Numbered from the stretch's first letter, positions 1 through 7,885 are shown. The stretch: DNA of 64,000 nucleotides from Kitasatospora sp. MAP5-34 (GCF_029894335.1 NZ_JARXZC010000009.1:62001-126000), one strand, 5' to 3'. Notes: generated from the letters alone by a model not told the origin. Numbers and translations: made by a program.

Positions 1-618
1 GCTGAAGCAGTATCGCTCGTCGGCGACGTAGAGGACGCTGCCTTCGGTGTGGCCCGGGAGCGGGTGCACGATCACGCCGTCGGCGATCTCGGCGGGCTCG
101 ATTCCGCGCAGCACGCGGTCGGCGTCGGGCGCTGCGGCCAGGTCGCCCGCATGGATCCACAGCCGGGCTCCGAACCGGTCCGCGTAGCGGCGTCCGTGCG
201 CGGCGTGGTCGCGGTGGGTGAGGAGGACATCGGTCACCTGCCCCAACGCCTCGTATCGGGTGGCGAGTTCGTCGGACCAGCGCGGCGTGTCGACCATCAT
301 CAGCGTGCCGGACGGCCGCCGGAGAAGGTAGGAGTTGGCGGCGGCGGTGTGCCGGGAGTTGTGGCCGCAGAGCATGACGTTCTCGTCCAGTGCCAGCGGG
401 AACGGGTCTGCCGCGGCGTCGAGAGAGCGGGAGTGCCGACGGATCGAGCGGGTGTGACAGGCAAATGCGGCGGCGTTCAGCCGGGCGAGATCGGTGGCGT
501 CACGCGGCTGGCGCACGATCTCGGAACGTCCGCCGACCTCCTCGATCAGTCCGGGCGCGAGCTGTCGCGCCACATCGCAGTTGGTGCATCGGTCGTCCAC
601 GTACCAGTCATTGCCCAT
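1..618 (-). CDS. MBL-fold metallo-hydrolase with ferredoxin-like N-terminus (3' end cut by window)
   Basis: The gene reads from an ATG at 618 down to base 1 with no stop, giving 206 residues of an incomplete protein. The first 60 or so residues look like a degenerate ferredoxin domain, with CTNC near the start and an FACH further on. A metallo-beta-lactamase-type domain follows: LTHRDHAAHG is the HxxDH-like metal-binding motif, and PLPGHTEGS carries the next metal histidine. Such fusions are annotated only as hydrolases; the substrate is unknown. The rest of the active site lies outside the window. The 148 bases upstream hold no gene, and the MarR gene on the same strand ends at 767, so the two could be co-transcribed. 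The fold is clear; the role is not. Confidence 0.8.
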   Translation of the reverse strand, partial: MGNDWYVDDRCTNCDVARQLAPGLIEEVGGRSEIVRQPRDATDLARLNAAAFACHTRSIRRHSRSLDAAADPFPLALDENVMLCGHNSRHTAAANSYLLRRPSGTLMMVDTPRWSDELATRYEALGQVTDVLLTHRDHAAHGRRYADRFGARLWIHAGDLAAAPDADRVLRGIEPAEIADGVIVHPLPGHTEGSVLYVADERYCFS

Positions 619-766
619 GACGGTGCCCCCGGGGTTTTGGAGTGGGTCGATGACGGGCCCGACGGGCCTCGTACTCCAGAAGTACATCGAGCCGGCGGGA
701 AAGAGGAAGGGGGTTTGGATCTTGTGGTTCGGCGGGAGTGCTGCTCTGGGACGCCACTGCGCGAGG

Positions 767-1249
767 TCAGGAGACCCGGACGTGGTGATCCAGCAAGCGG
801 GTGAGCAACTGCACGAACTGGTCGCGTTCGGCCGGACTCAGCGGCGCGAGCAGTTCGTCGTGGAGGTCGTCCAGGACCTTGTCGAGGCGGCGTAGGTGAC
901 GGCGGCCCCGGGTGGAGATCGTGATGATGTTGCGGCGCCGGTCGTCGGGGTCCGGCATCCGCTCGACGAGGTCACGCTCGGCCAGTTCGTTGAGCACACC
1001 GACCATGTCGCTGCGGTAGATGTCGGTGCGTCTGCTCAGCTCGGCTTGGCTGCCCGGCCCGTACTCCTCCAGTGAGGCGAGCGCGGCGTAGTGCCACTTG
1101 CGGGCGTCGGCCTGCGCCAGCCCCTCGGTTATCAGCCGGTCCGACCGTACGGACACCTGAGACAACAGTCGACTCGCCCGTCGACGCAGTCTGTCGGGTG
1201 TCTTGGGCGCGCCGTCGTCGGGCATGTCCGCGGCTTCGGCTCTGATCAT
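767..1249 (-). CDS. MarR-family transcriptional regulator
   Basis: A 160-residue winged-helix repressor of the usual MarR length. The recognition region is around SQAELSRRTDIYRSDMVGVL, and the wing is marked by ERMPDPDDRRRNIITIS, the DxRxxR-type hairpin typical of the family. The ATG at 1249 is preferred because GTAGGA lies about 9 bases upstream; a second ATG at 1225 is possible. It is transcribed away from a dienelactone hydrolase gene, and the 106-base gap holds two palindromes that are probably its operators. By family habit it would repress itself and the divergent gene until a small aromatic or oxidant ligand appears. The ligand is not deducible. Confidence 0.9.
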   Translation of the reverse strand: MIRAEAADMPDDGAPKTPDRLRRRASRLLSQVSVRSDRLITEGLAQADARKWHYAALASLEEYGPGSQAELSRRTDIYRSDMVGVLNELAERDLVERMPDPDDRRRNIITISTRGRRHLRRLDKVLDDLHDELLAPLSPAERDQFVQLLTRLLDHHVRVS

Positions 1250-1269
1250 GGTGCCAATCCTACCCGTTG

Positions 1270-1325
1270 CGTTAGTCCGACTAACGATGTACGTTCTTGC
1301 GCCGAGAACGTTAGTGCAACAAACG
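1270..1325. promoter_or_regulatory. Twin MarR-type operators between divergent genes
   Basis: CGTTAGTCCGACTAACG at 1270-1286 is a perfect 17-base palindrome. CGTTAGTGCAACAAACG at 1309-1325 is an imperfect copy with the same left half-site, 39 bases away. A further inverted repeat, ACGTTCT...AGAACGT at 1291-1311, sits between them. All lie in the gap between the divergent marR (start 1249) and hydrolase (start 1356) genes. Binding by the MarR protein is inferred from position and symmetry. Confidence 0.7.
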
Positions 1326-1355
1326 TTTTTGAGCGAGCTGCGAGGAAGGAAGATC

Positions 1356-2177
1356 TTGCCCACCAAGACACTGCAGATTCCCACCGCGGACGGCCAGGCC
1401 GACGCTTTCGCTATCTTCCCCAACCGTGGCGAACGGTACCCGGGGGTACTGCTGTACGCGGACGCCTTCGGCGTGCGGCCCGTGCTGGAGGAGATGGCCC
1501 GCGAACTGGCCGAGCACGGGTACTACGTGCTCGTCCCCAACCTCTTCTACCGGCACGGCCCGGCGCCGGTGATCGAACTTCCCGAGCACATCGGAGAAGG
1601 GATCCGGCCCGCGGTCTTCGCCCAAGTGATGCCTTTGCTCGAGGCGCACACCACCGAACGTGCCCTTCGCGACGCCGACGCCTACCTCAGGTTCCTCACC
1701 ACCCAGCCCGAGGTCAGCGCCGGGCCGGTCGCCGTGATCGGCTACTGCATGGGCGGCGCCTTGGCGATCCGCACCGCAGCGGCCCACCCCGAGCAGGTGG
1801 CCGCTGTCGCCGGATTCCACCCCAGCCCGTTGGTCACCGAGGCACCCGACAGCCCACACCGCCTCTTCCCCGAGCTCACCGCCCAAGTCCACCTCGGCCT
1901 CGCCGAGGGCGACATGTCGCCCGAGCGCATCAACAGGCTCAACCAGGCCCTGGATGCCGCAGGCGTCGGCTGCAGCGCGGAGATCTACCCCGGCACCCTC
2001 CATGGCTTCACCATGTCCGACACCGACGCCTTCAACCCCTCCGGACTGCAGCGCCACTGGGACCGCCTGCTGCATCTGCTCGACCGCACCCTGGCCAACG
2101 GTGGGGATCCGGGTGTGTCCAGCCAGGGGCGCTGTCTCACTTCCGGCGAACAAAGTGCACTGCCCCGGTACGAGTAG
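1356..2177 (+). CDS. Dienelactone hydrolase family alpha/beta hydrolase
   Basis: A 273-residue cytoplasmic alpha/beta hydrolase. IGYCMGGALA carries the nucleophile elbow with the catalytic Cys of dienelactone hydrolases, and LHGFTM carries the catalytic His. The N-terminal PTADGQADAFAIFP and LLYADAFGVRP are also typical of the family. A TTG at 1356 is chosen because AGGAAGGA sits directly upstream; upstream in-frame codons would run through the operators. Family members open cyclic lactone intermediates of aromatic catabolism or hydrolyse related esters. Divergence from a MarR repressor suggests induction by its substrate. The C-terminal 25 or so residues after the last helix look unstructured. 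A strong hairpin follows. Confidence 0.85.
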   Translation: MPTKTLQIPTADGQADAFAIFPNRGERYPGVLLYADAFGVRPVLEEMARELAEHGYYVLVPNLFYRHGPAPVIELPEHIGEGIRPAVFAQVMPLLEAHTTERALRDADAYLRFLTTQPEVSAGPVAVIGYCMGGALAIRTAAAHPEQVAAVAGFHPSPLVTEAPDSPHRLFPELTAQVHLGLAEGDMSPERINRLNQALDAAGVGCSAEIYPGTLHGFTMSDTDAFNPSGLQRHWDRLLHLLDRTLANGGDPGVSSQGRCLTSGEQSALPRYE

Positions 2178-2182
2178 TCGGT

Positions 2183-2222
2183 AAGGGTGGGTGGCCGGCG
2201 ATTCGCCGGTCACCCACCCTTT
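2183..2222 (+). terminator. Rho-independent-like terminator after the hydrolase gene
   Basis: AAGGGTGGGTG at 2183-2193 pairs perfectly with CACCCACCCTT at 2211-2221, and the bases between them extend the stem through GCCGGCG/CGCCGGT. It starts 6 bases after the stop codon. Only two or three T follow. Confidence 0.75.
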
Positions 2223-2298
2223 GCCGTCTCCGCTCTCGGTCGGTGCGGCCTGCATGCACGACCTTCCGGCGCGGGTGGGTGGGTGTGGAGGCGAGGGC

Positions 2299-2350
2299 AG
2301 ATCTGTCAACTTAGGTTGACAGATCTGGAGTGTCAACCTAAGTTGACAGC
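2299..2350. promoter_or_regulatory. Mirror-image operator pair overlapping a leaderless promoter
   Basis: TGTCAACTTAGGTTGACA at 2304-2321 is flanked by AGA/TCT, extending the inverted repeat to 2299-2326. TGTCAACCTAAGTTGACA at 2331-2348 is its exact reverse complement, 27 bases on. TTGACA at 2316-2321 can act as -35 and TAAGTT at 2339-2344 as -10 with a 17-base spacer, placing the transcript start on or next to the ATG at 2351. The same elements exist on the other strand (TTGACA from 2336-2331, TAAGTT from 2313-2308). A regulator bound to both sites would cover both promoter elements. Confidence 0.7.
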
Positions 2351-2581
2351 ATGAGCGAGACCAAACAGCTCGCGGCAGACGCGAGCAGTCGTGACCCGTC
2401 GGTGGGATTGAGAGCCGTGCGGGCGTTGCGGGATCTGGCGGACCGCCTGGAGGACCTCCAGGTCGGGAACGCGCGAGGTCAGGGATGGTCCTGGCAGGAG
2501 ATCGCGGTCTGTCTCGGCGTCAGCCGGCAGGCCGTCCACAAGAAGTACGCCCGGCGGGGCTTCGGCGCGGGAGAGGACTGA
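2351..2581 (+). CDS. Small helix-turn-helix DNA-binding protein
   Basis: A 76-residue protein made of little more than one HTH: after a helical stretch (LRAVRALRDLADRLEDLQV, about residues 18-36), WSWQEIAVCLGVSRQAVHKKYARRG at 46-70 is a typical HTH for reading DNA. No ribosome binding site precedes the ATG; the operator abuts it and the promoter geometry suggests a leaderless mRNA. The next gene, a ClpN-only protein, starts 2 bases after the stop, so the two are surely co-expressed. The protein is the obvious candidate to bind the mirror operators and control its own operon. It is too small to hold a ligand domain, so the ClpN partner may be the sensor. Confidence 0.85.
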   Translation: MSETKQLAADASSRDPSVGLRAVRALRDLADRLEDLQVGNARGQGWSWQEIAVCLGVSRQAVHKKYARRGFGAGED

Positions 2582-2583
2582 CG

Positions 2584-3144
2584 ATGTTCGAGCGGTTCAG
2601 TGACGGGGCCCGGAAGTCGGTGGCACTCGGGCGGGAGGAGGCGCTTCGGCTGCGGCACGACTACATCGGGACGGAGCACCTGCTGCTCGGAGTCCTCGGG
2701 CAGCCCGAGGACCCGGCGGTGGCGGTGCTGATCGACGCAGGGCTGGACCTGGTCACGGCGCGCGGGGCGGTGGCGAGGCTGTTGGGGGCCCCGCATCCGG
2801 GGGTCGACGAGGCCGCGCTGGCGGCGATCGGGGTCGATCTGGAGGCCGTGCGGGAGGCGGTGGAGGCCACCTTCGGTGCGGGGGCACTGGATGTGCCGGC
2901 CGGGCCGCCGAAGCGGGGGCGGTCGCGCGTGCCCCGGTTCACCGACCGGGCGAAGCAGGTGCTGGCGCTGGCCGTCCGGGCAGCCGTCCGTCAGCGCAGC
3001 GAGCGGATCGAGTTGGGGCACCTGCTGCTGGGCATCCTGCGTGAGGGCGGCGGGATCGGTGTGCGGGTGGTGCGGGAGTCCGGGGTGGACCTCGCGGCAG
3101 TCGAGCGGGCGGTCGAGCGGACACTCGAGTCGAAGGCCGCCTGA
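2584..3144 (+). CDS. Clp N-domain-only protein (ClpC/ClpA-type double repeat without AAA+ module)
   Basis: A 186-residue protein with two Clp N-domain repeats: the first from FSDGARKSV (about residue 5) with GTEHLLLGVL, the second from FTDRAKQVLA (about 120) with LGHLLLGIL. A charged linker containing PPKRGRSRVPR joins them. ClpA, ClpB and ClpC carry this domain before their ATPase rings and use it to bind substrates, phosphoarginine or adaptors; here no AAA+ domain follows, so the protein cannot unfold anything by itself. GAGAGG before the ATG is a fair ribosome site. Coupling to an HTH gene suggests a stress-responsive switch in which this protein senses damaged or modified protein. That role is inference; the domain call is firm. 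Confidence 0.85.
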   Translation: MFERFSDGARKSVALGREEALRLRHDYIGTEHLLLGVLGQPEDPAVAVLIDAGLDLVTARGAVARLLGAPHPGVDEAALAAIGVDLEAVREAVEATFGAGALDVPAGPPKRGRSRVPRFTDRAKQVLALAVRAAVRQRSERIELGHLLLGILREGGGIGVRVVRESGVDLAAVERAVERTLESKAA

Positions 3145-3273
3145 TCGGGGCGGTCCGGGCGGACGGCGAGCGACAGGTCGCTGCCCGGGTTTGCCGGAGC
3201 CGACTCGGACCCGTCGGTCCGTCGGGAGGGTGGCGCGCCGACCGAGGCCGACCGGGCATACCTGAGTGCTTCC

Positions 3274-3316
3274 CCGGGCCGTAGCCCGTCGTCGAGGACG
3301 GCGGGCTACGGCCCGG
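3274..3316. terminator. Long GC hairpin, probable terminator of the HTH/ClpN operon
   Basis: A 15-base perfect stem (3274-3288 with 3302-3316) closes on an inner CGTC/GACG pair. There is no T-tract, as is common in streptomycetes. It lies 130 bases after the ClpN stop. Confidence 0.55.
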
Positions 3317-3424
3317 CTCGACGATGCCGGTCAACGGCCTGCGGAGCCGCAGCTCAGGCCGGGGCAGCCGGCGAGGTGGCGGACGAGGTAGCGCGAACCC
3401 GCACCTTGGCGCGAGATGAGCGCT

Positions 3425-3434
3425 ACGTTAACGT
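3425..3434. promoter_or_regulatory. ACGTTAACGT palindrome, possible operator of the sugar ABC locus
   Basis: A perfect 10-base palindrome 100 bases upstream of the first start codon of the importer locus. Sugar importers are often controlled by LacI-type repressors binding short palindromes with a central CG or TA step, but no such regulator is encoded nearby. Confidence 0.35.
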
Positions 3435-3534
3435 CTTCAACCCGGCGTCAGCTGGGTACGGATCGATCTCGGGTACAGCGCAGTGTGTTCTGTCTTATTT
3501 GCTGGCATGTCATGCCCTGGCAAGGAGGACCGCA

Positions 3535-3573
3535 TTGACTTCCATCTCGATCGCGATCGAAGGCCGCCGATGA
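3535..3573 (+). CDS. Putative 12-residue leader peptide overlapping the binding-protein start
   Basis: A TTG at 3535 sits 6 bases after a perfect AAGGAGG (3522-3528) and opens a frame reading MTSISIAIEGRR. Its TGA overlaps the ATG of the binding-protein gene (ATGA at 3570-3573). This would couple translation of the binding protein to that of the peptide. An alternative is that the strong ribosome site drives a rare ATT start at 3534, in frame with the binding protein and adding 12 residues before its signal peptide. The sequence alone does not decide. Confidence 0.4.
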   Translation: MTSISIAIEGRR

Positions 3574-4949
3574 TCCAGAAGCCCCGGCCGAACAGACCAC
3601 GACGGCAGCTGCTCGCCGTCCCCGCCGTGCTGGTGCTGGCGCTCGCCGCAGCCTGTTCCAACAGCTCCGGCAAGTCCACCGCCGACGCGACGCCGACCAC
3701 GACGCTCAGCGGTGACTGCGCCAAGTACCAGCCGTACGCCGGGCATTCGGGGACGAAGGTGACTATGTACGCCTCGATCCTCAGCCCGGAGTCGGACTCG
3801 CTGGAGAAGTCCTGGTCCGAGTTCAGCTCCTGTACGGGCATCAAGATCTCGTACGAGGGTTCCAACGACTTCGAGTCGCAGCTCCAGGTCCGGGTGACGG
3901 GCGGCAACGCCCCTGACTTCGCGATCATCCCCCAACCGGGCCTGCTCGCCCAGATGGTGAAGACCGGGAAGGTGGTGAAGCCGCCGGCCGCGACCGTCGC
4001 CAACGAGGACAAGTGGAACCCGGTCTGGAAGGGCTACGGCTCGGTCAACGGCACCTTCTACGCGGCGCCGATGAGCGCCAACATGAAGTCGTTGGTCTGG
4101 TACTCGCCGAAGTACTTCAAGCAGGCCGGGTACCAGGTGCCGACGACCTGGGCCGATCTGATGACGCTCAGCGACCGGATCGCCAAGGCGGGTGGCGGCA
4201 GCAAGCCCTGGTGCGGCGGCATCGGCTCCGGCACGGCGACCGGTTGGCCGGCCACCGACTGGCTGGAGGAGGCCGTCCTCGGTACGTACGGCGGGGACGT
4301 CTACGACCAGTGGGTGAGCCACCAGGTCAAGTTCAGCGACCCGAAGATCATCAGCGCGATGCAGACGGTGGCCGGCTGGATGCAGAACCCGGCCTGGGTG
4401 AACGGCGGCATCGGCGACGTGAAGTCGATCGCCACCACCACCTTCCAGGACGCCGGTGCGCCGATCCTCACCAACAAGTGCTGGATGCTGCAGCAGGCGT
4501 CCTTCTATCAGGCGCAGTGGGCCAAGGGCACCAAGATCGGGCCGGACGGTGACATCTTCGCCTTCCACCTGCCGGCCGTGAACCCGGCCATCCCCAACCC
4601 GGTCGAGGGCGGCGGCGAGTTCCTGGCCGCGTTCTCCGACCGTCCCGAGGTTCAGGCGGTGCAGAACTACCTGTCCAGCGCGGACTGGGCGAGCAGCCGG
4701 GTGAAGGTCTCGACCGGTTGGGTCTCCGCCAACCAGGCGGTGGACAAGAGCCTCTACACCGACCCGATCGACAAGCTCTCCGCCGACGCGCTGACCGACC
4801 CGACCGCGACCTTCCGGTTCGACGCCTCCGACATGATGCCGGCCGCGATCGGTGCCGGCCAGGAGTGGAAGTCGCTGACCGCCTGGTTCGCCGAGGGGCA
4901 GGCCATCCCGAAGGTGGCGGCCGACATCGACGCGGCCTGGCCGCAGTAG
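3570..4949 (+). CDS. Extracellular solute-binding lipoprotein of a sugar ABC importer (alpha-glucoside type)
   Basis: A 459-residue family-1 substrate-binding protein. A basic N-terminus and hydrophobic stretch end in LALAAACSN, a lipobox with the lipidated Cys near residue 30, so the protein is anchored outside the membrane. MYASILSPESDSLEKSWSEF and GGNAPDFAIIPQPGLL are typical of the family, and TDWLEEAVLGTYGGDVYDQW resembles AglE/ThuE-like binding proteins for alpha-glucosides. The ATG at 3570 has GAAGG 7 bases upstream, and a short SD-led ORF overlaps it. Two permease genes follow. The sugar cannot be named with confidence. Confidence 0.85.
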   Translation: MIQKPRPNRPRRQLLAVPAVLVLALAAACSNSSGKSTADATPTTTLSGDCAKYQPYAGHSGTKVTMYASILSPESDSLEKSWSEFSSCTGIKISYEGSNDFESQLQVRVTGGNAPDFAIIPQPGLLAQMVKTGKVVKPPAATVANEDKWNPVWKGYGSVNGTFYAAPMSANMKSLVWYSPKYFKQAGYQVPTTWADLMTLSDRIAKAGGGSKPWCGGIGSGTATGWPATDWLEEAVLGTYGGDVYDQWVSHQVKFSDPKIISAMQTVAGWMQNPAWVNGGIGDVKSIATTTFQDAGAPILTNKCWMLQQASFYQAQWAKGTKIGPDGDIFAFHLPAVNPAIPNPVEGGGEFLAAFSDRPEVQAVQNYLSSADWASSRVKVSTGWVSANQAVDKSLYTDPIDKLSADALTDPTATFRFDASDMMPAAIGAGQEWKSLTAWFAEGQAIPKVAADIDAAWPQ

Positions 4950-5111
4950 CCGCCCGCCGAGCCCCAGCACCTGTCACGGGTTCAAGCCCGGGGCCACAGG
5001 TTCAGGGCGGCGCGGGCCCACCCGCTCGCGCCGCCCAGGCACTCACCGACCCTCCGTCCGAGGAATTCCGGGTGTCCGGCGCGCCGGAGGCTGCGGAGGA
5101 AGGACATTTGT

Positions 5112-6113
5112 ATGCCTACGGCTTCGCTGGCCGACTCGGCGTGGACCGATGCCATCACCAAACTCGGCAACAGCTTCGGCGCCGTCGCGATCTTCCTGGG
5201 CATTCTGCTGGTGGTGTTCTTCGCGGCGGGCCGGGCGACCGGCCGGCTCACCCGCCCGCTCGCCATCGGCGTCTTCCTGGGGCCCGCTGTCCTGTTGCTG
5301 ATCGTCGGACTGGTCGCGCCACTGGTCCGTACCGTCTACCTGAGCTTCTACAACGACGACAGCACCCGCTTCCTCGGCGGGAAGAACTACGGCTGGGCGC
5401 TGACCACCGACTCGATCCACCAGGTGCTGCTGAACACCCTGCTCTGGCTGGTGTTCGCACCGCTGGCGGCTACCGGCCTCGGGCTGGTGCTGGCCCTGCT
5501 GGTCGAGCGGATGAGGTACCAGGCCCTCTACAAGTCGCTGATCTTCATGCCGATGGCGGTCTCGCTGGTCGGGGCCAGCATCATCTGGAAGTTCGTCTAC
5601 GAGACCCGGGACTCCTCCCAGCAGCAGGTCGGACTGCTCAGCCAACTGGCCATCAGCCTGGGCTGGCGGCACCCGCCGAACTGGATCCTCTCCCACCCGC
5701 TCAACAACTTCCTGCTGATGGCGGTGATGGTCTGGGTGCAGACCGGGTTCGCCATGGTGGTGCTGTCGGCGGCGATCAAGGCGATCCCGGACGAGGTGAC
5801 GGAGGCGGCCCGGCTGGACGGCGCGCGCGGGTTGAAGCTGTTCTGGTTCGTGACGGTGCCGATGATCCGGACCACGCTGGTGGTGGTGCTCACCACCGTC
5901 ATGATCACGACCCTGAAGGCCTTCGACATCGTCCGCACCATGACCGGCGGCAACTTCGGTACCCAGGTGTTGGCCAACGAGATGTACTCGCAGTCCTTCG
6001 TGCAGTTCAACGTCGGCCGGGGCAGCGCGCTCGCGGTGATCCTCTTCCTCGCGGTGCTGCCCCTGGTGGCCTACAACATCGTCCAGCTGCGCAAGGAGCG
6101 TGAGACCCGGTGA
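5112..6113 (+). CDS. Sugar ABC importer permease (MalF/AglF type)
   Basis: A 333-residue inner-membrane permease with a first helix near residues 24-41 (AVAIFLGILLVVFFAAG), a second near 52-71, and the conserved cytoplasmic EAA loop EVTEAARLDGARGLKLFWFV near residues 228-247 that docks on the ATPase. LNTLLWLVFAPLAATGLGL and WVQTGFAMVVLSAAIKAIP fit the MalF-like subfamily. The ATG has AGGAAGGA about 10 bases upstream. Its end overlaps the next permease by 4 bases (GTGA), so the two form a heterodimer made from one mRNA. No ATPase is encoded here; in Streptomyces the shared ATPase MsiK usually serves such importers. Confidence 0.9.
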   Translation: MPTASLADSAWTDAITKLGNSFGAVAIFLGILLVVFFAAGRATGRLTRPLAIGVFLGPAVLLLIVGLVAPLVRTVYLSFYNDDSTRFLGGKNYGWALTTDSIHQVLLNTLLWLVFAPLAATGLGLVLALLVERMRYQALYKSLIFMPMAVSLVGASIIWKFVYETRDSSQQQVGLLSQLAISLGWRHPPNWILSHPLNNFLLMAVMVWVQTGFAMVVLSAAIKAIPDEVTEAARLDGARGLKLFWFVTVPMIRTTLVVVLTTVMITTLKAFDIVRTMTGGNFGTQVLANEMYSQSFVQFNVGRGSALAVILFLAVLPLVAYNIVQLRKERETR

Positions 6114-7069
6114 GTACCCAGCCCGCGACCGTGCCGAGCAAAGCCGTCGGGGCGGCGGAAGCCACTGGTTCGGCGGCCGTCCGCAAGTCCTTCAGCAGTC
6201 CGCTCGGCTCGGTCTTCGTGATCGCGGTGACGGTGCTCTGGACGATCCCCACCTTCGGTCTGCTGGCGACCTCGCTGCGGCCGAAGCAGGCGGTGGCGGC
6301 CAGCGGCTGGTGGGAGATCTTCGTCCACCCGCAGCTGATCCTCTCCAACTACCACACCGTGCTCTTCGATGGCGGCTTCGGCGTCAGCGCCGGGATGATG
6401 CCCTTCCTGGTCAACTCGCTGGCCATCAGCATCCCGGCCACGATCTTCCCCCTGGTGCTCGCCGCGATGGCCGCCTACGCGCTGGCCTGGGTGCGGTTCA
6501 GGGGCAGCGACACGGTCTTCTTCATCATCTTCGCGCTCCAGGTGGTGCCGCTGCAGATGGCGTTGATCCCACTGCTGCAACTGTTCTCGGGCGGTGCGCA
6601 CCTGGGCGGGCTGACCATCATCCCGGCCTTCGACCTGCACGGGACGTACGTGCCGGTCTGGCTGGCCCACACCATGTTCGCGCTGCCGCTGGCGACCTTC
6701 CTGCTGCACAACTTCATCTCGCAGCTGCCGCGTGACCTGATGGAGGCGGCGGTGGTCGACGGAGCGTCACACTTCAAGATCTTCCGGTCCATCGTGCTGC
6801 CGCTCTGCACGCCGGCGCTGGCCTCGTTCGCGATCTTCGAGTTCCTCTGGGTCTGGAACGACCTCCTCGTCGCGCTCACCTTCGCCGGCGGGACTCCGGA
6901 GGTCGCCCCGATGACCGTCCGACTGGCCCAGCTCTCCGGTTCGTTCGGCGGGCGGTGGGAGGTGCTCACGGCCGGGGCGTTCCTGTCCCTGATCGTGCCG
7001 CTGATCGTCTTCTTCAGCCTTCAGCGCTACTTCGTCCGGGGGCTGCTGGCGGGGTCGGTCAAGGGGTGA
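6110..7069 (+). CDS. Sugar ABC importer permease (MalG/AglG type)
   Basis: A 319-residue permease starting at a GTG that overlaps the previous stop. The first transmembrane helix is near residues 33-53. The EAA loop LMEAAVVDGASHFKIFRSIV is near residues 210-229. LKAAxAAYALAWxRF-like and LLHNFISQLP segments mark the MalG-like partner. It completes an importer with the upstream permease and binding protein. The operon probably ends here, 90 bases before rnhB, although no strong hairpin is visible in the gap. Confidence 0.9.
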   Translation: MSTQPATVPSKAVGAAEATGSAAVRKSFSSPLGSVFVIAVTVLWTIPTFGLLATSLRPKQAVAASGWWEIFVHPQLILSNYHTVLFDGGFGVSAGMMPFLVNSLAISIPATIFPLVLAAMAAYALAWVRFRGSDTVFFIIFALQVVPLQMALIPLLQLFSGGAHLGGLTIIPAFDLHGTYVPVWLAHTMFALPLATFLLHNFISQLPRDLMEAAVVDGASHFKIFRSIVLPLCTPALASFAIFEFLWVWNDLLVALTFAGGTPEVAPMTVRLAQLSGSFGGRWEVLTAGAFLSLIVPLIVFFSLQRYFVRGLLAGSVKG

Positions 7070-7159
7070 GCCCGGAGCCACCCCAGCGCGTCGGCGGCAG
7101 GACGTGACCCAGGACGTACGCTGGACTCGCCCGCGAAGACACCGCCGAATGGACCTCCG

Positions 7160-7843
7160 ATGCCGTACGACCCCCCGACCCACTCGGTCGAGCGCTCGCT
7201 GCGCCGGGCCGGCGCCCAGGTGGTGGCGGGGCTGGACGAGGTCGGGCGCGGCGCCTGGGCCGGGCCCGTGACGGTCGGCGCGGCGGTGACGGGCCTGCGC
7301 AAGGCGCCGGAGGGGCTCACCGATTCCAAACTGCTGACCGAGCGCCGCCGCACCGCACTGGCCCCTGTCCTGGCCGACTGGGTCACCGCCTACGCGCTCG
7401 GCCACGCCTCACCCGAGGAGTGCGACGAGCTGGGGATGACCGCAGCCCTGCGGCTGGCCGCGCTGCGCGCACTGGAGGCGCTCCCGGTCCGGCCGGACGC
7501 GATCATCCTCGACGGAAAGCACGACTACCTCGGCGGGCCCTGGCGGGTCCGCACGGTGATCAAGGGTGACCAGTCGTGCATCTGTGTCTCGGCGGCCTCG
7601 GTGCTCGCCAAGGTGCAACGCGACGGTCTGATGGCGGAGATCGGGGTCGACCTCCCGGCGTTCGGTTTCGAGGACAACGCCGGCTACCCCTCACCGGTGC
7701 ACCGGGCGGCGCTGGAGGAGTTCGGGCCGACCGAGCACCACCGGCTGTCCTGGTCGTACCTCGACGCGCTGCCCAGGTGGAGCCACCTGAAGCGCGGACG
7801 GTCCCTGCCGGACCAGGCGGAGCAGCTCTCGCTCGGTTTCTGA
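7160..7843 (+). CDS. rnhB: Ribonuclease HII
   Basis: A 227-residue RNase HII, the enzyme that nicks 5' to ribonucleotides misincorporated in DNA and clears RNA from RNA:DNA hybrids. [14 protein letters not shown] carries the DE pair (D26, E27) of the active site, ILDGKHDYL the third acidic residue (D118), and SVLAKVQRD and AGYPSPVH are the remaining family motifs. Length and motif order are normal. The ATG has only a weak GGACCTCCG upstream. The placement after a sugar importer and before genes of unknown function, with recQ 2 kb away, is consistent with a genome-maintenance neighbourhood but is not an operon. Confidence 0.97.
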   Translation: MPYDPPTHSVERSLRRAGAQVVAGLDEVGRGAWAGPVTVGAAVTGLRKAPEGLTDSKLLTERRRTALAPVLADWVTAYALGHASPEECDELGMTAALRLAALRALEALPVRPDAIILDGKHDYLGGPWRVRTVIKGDQSCICVSAASVLAKVQRDGLMAEIGVDLPAFGFEDNAGYPSPVHRAALEEFGPTEHHRLSWSYLDALPRWSHLKRGRSLPDQAEQLSLGF

Positions 7844-7885
7844 CGGACCGGCTGCCAGGGCGGGGTGTTCTGCGGCATTCCGCAG

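Larger units (their letters stand above)
3145..3534. other. Gene-free stretch between the ClpN gene and the sugar ABC locus
   Basis: No convincing coding frame on either strand. The stretch holds the hairpin at 3274-3316, the palindrome at 3425-3434 and, near its end, the strong AAGGAGG at 3522-3528 that serves the short ORF starting at 3535. Confidence 0.5.

Noticed and set aside
49-804. A 251-codon plus-strand frame at the window start
   Set aside because: The minus-strand metallo-hydrolase with recognisable motifs occupies this DNA.
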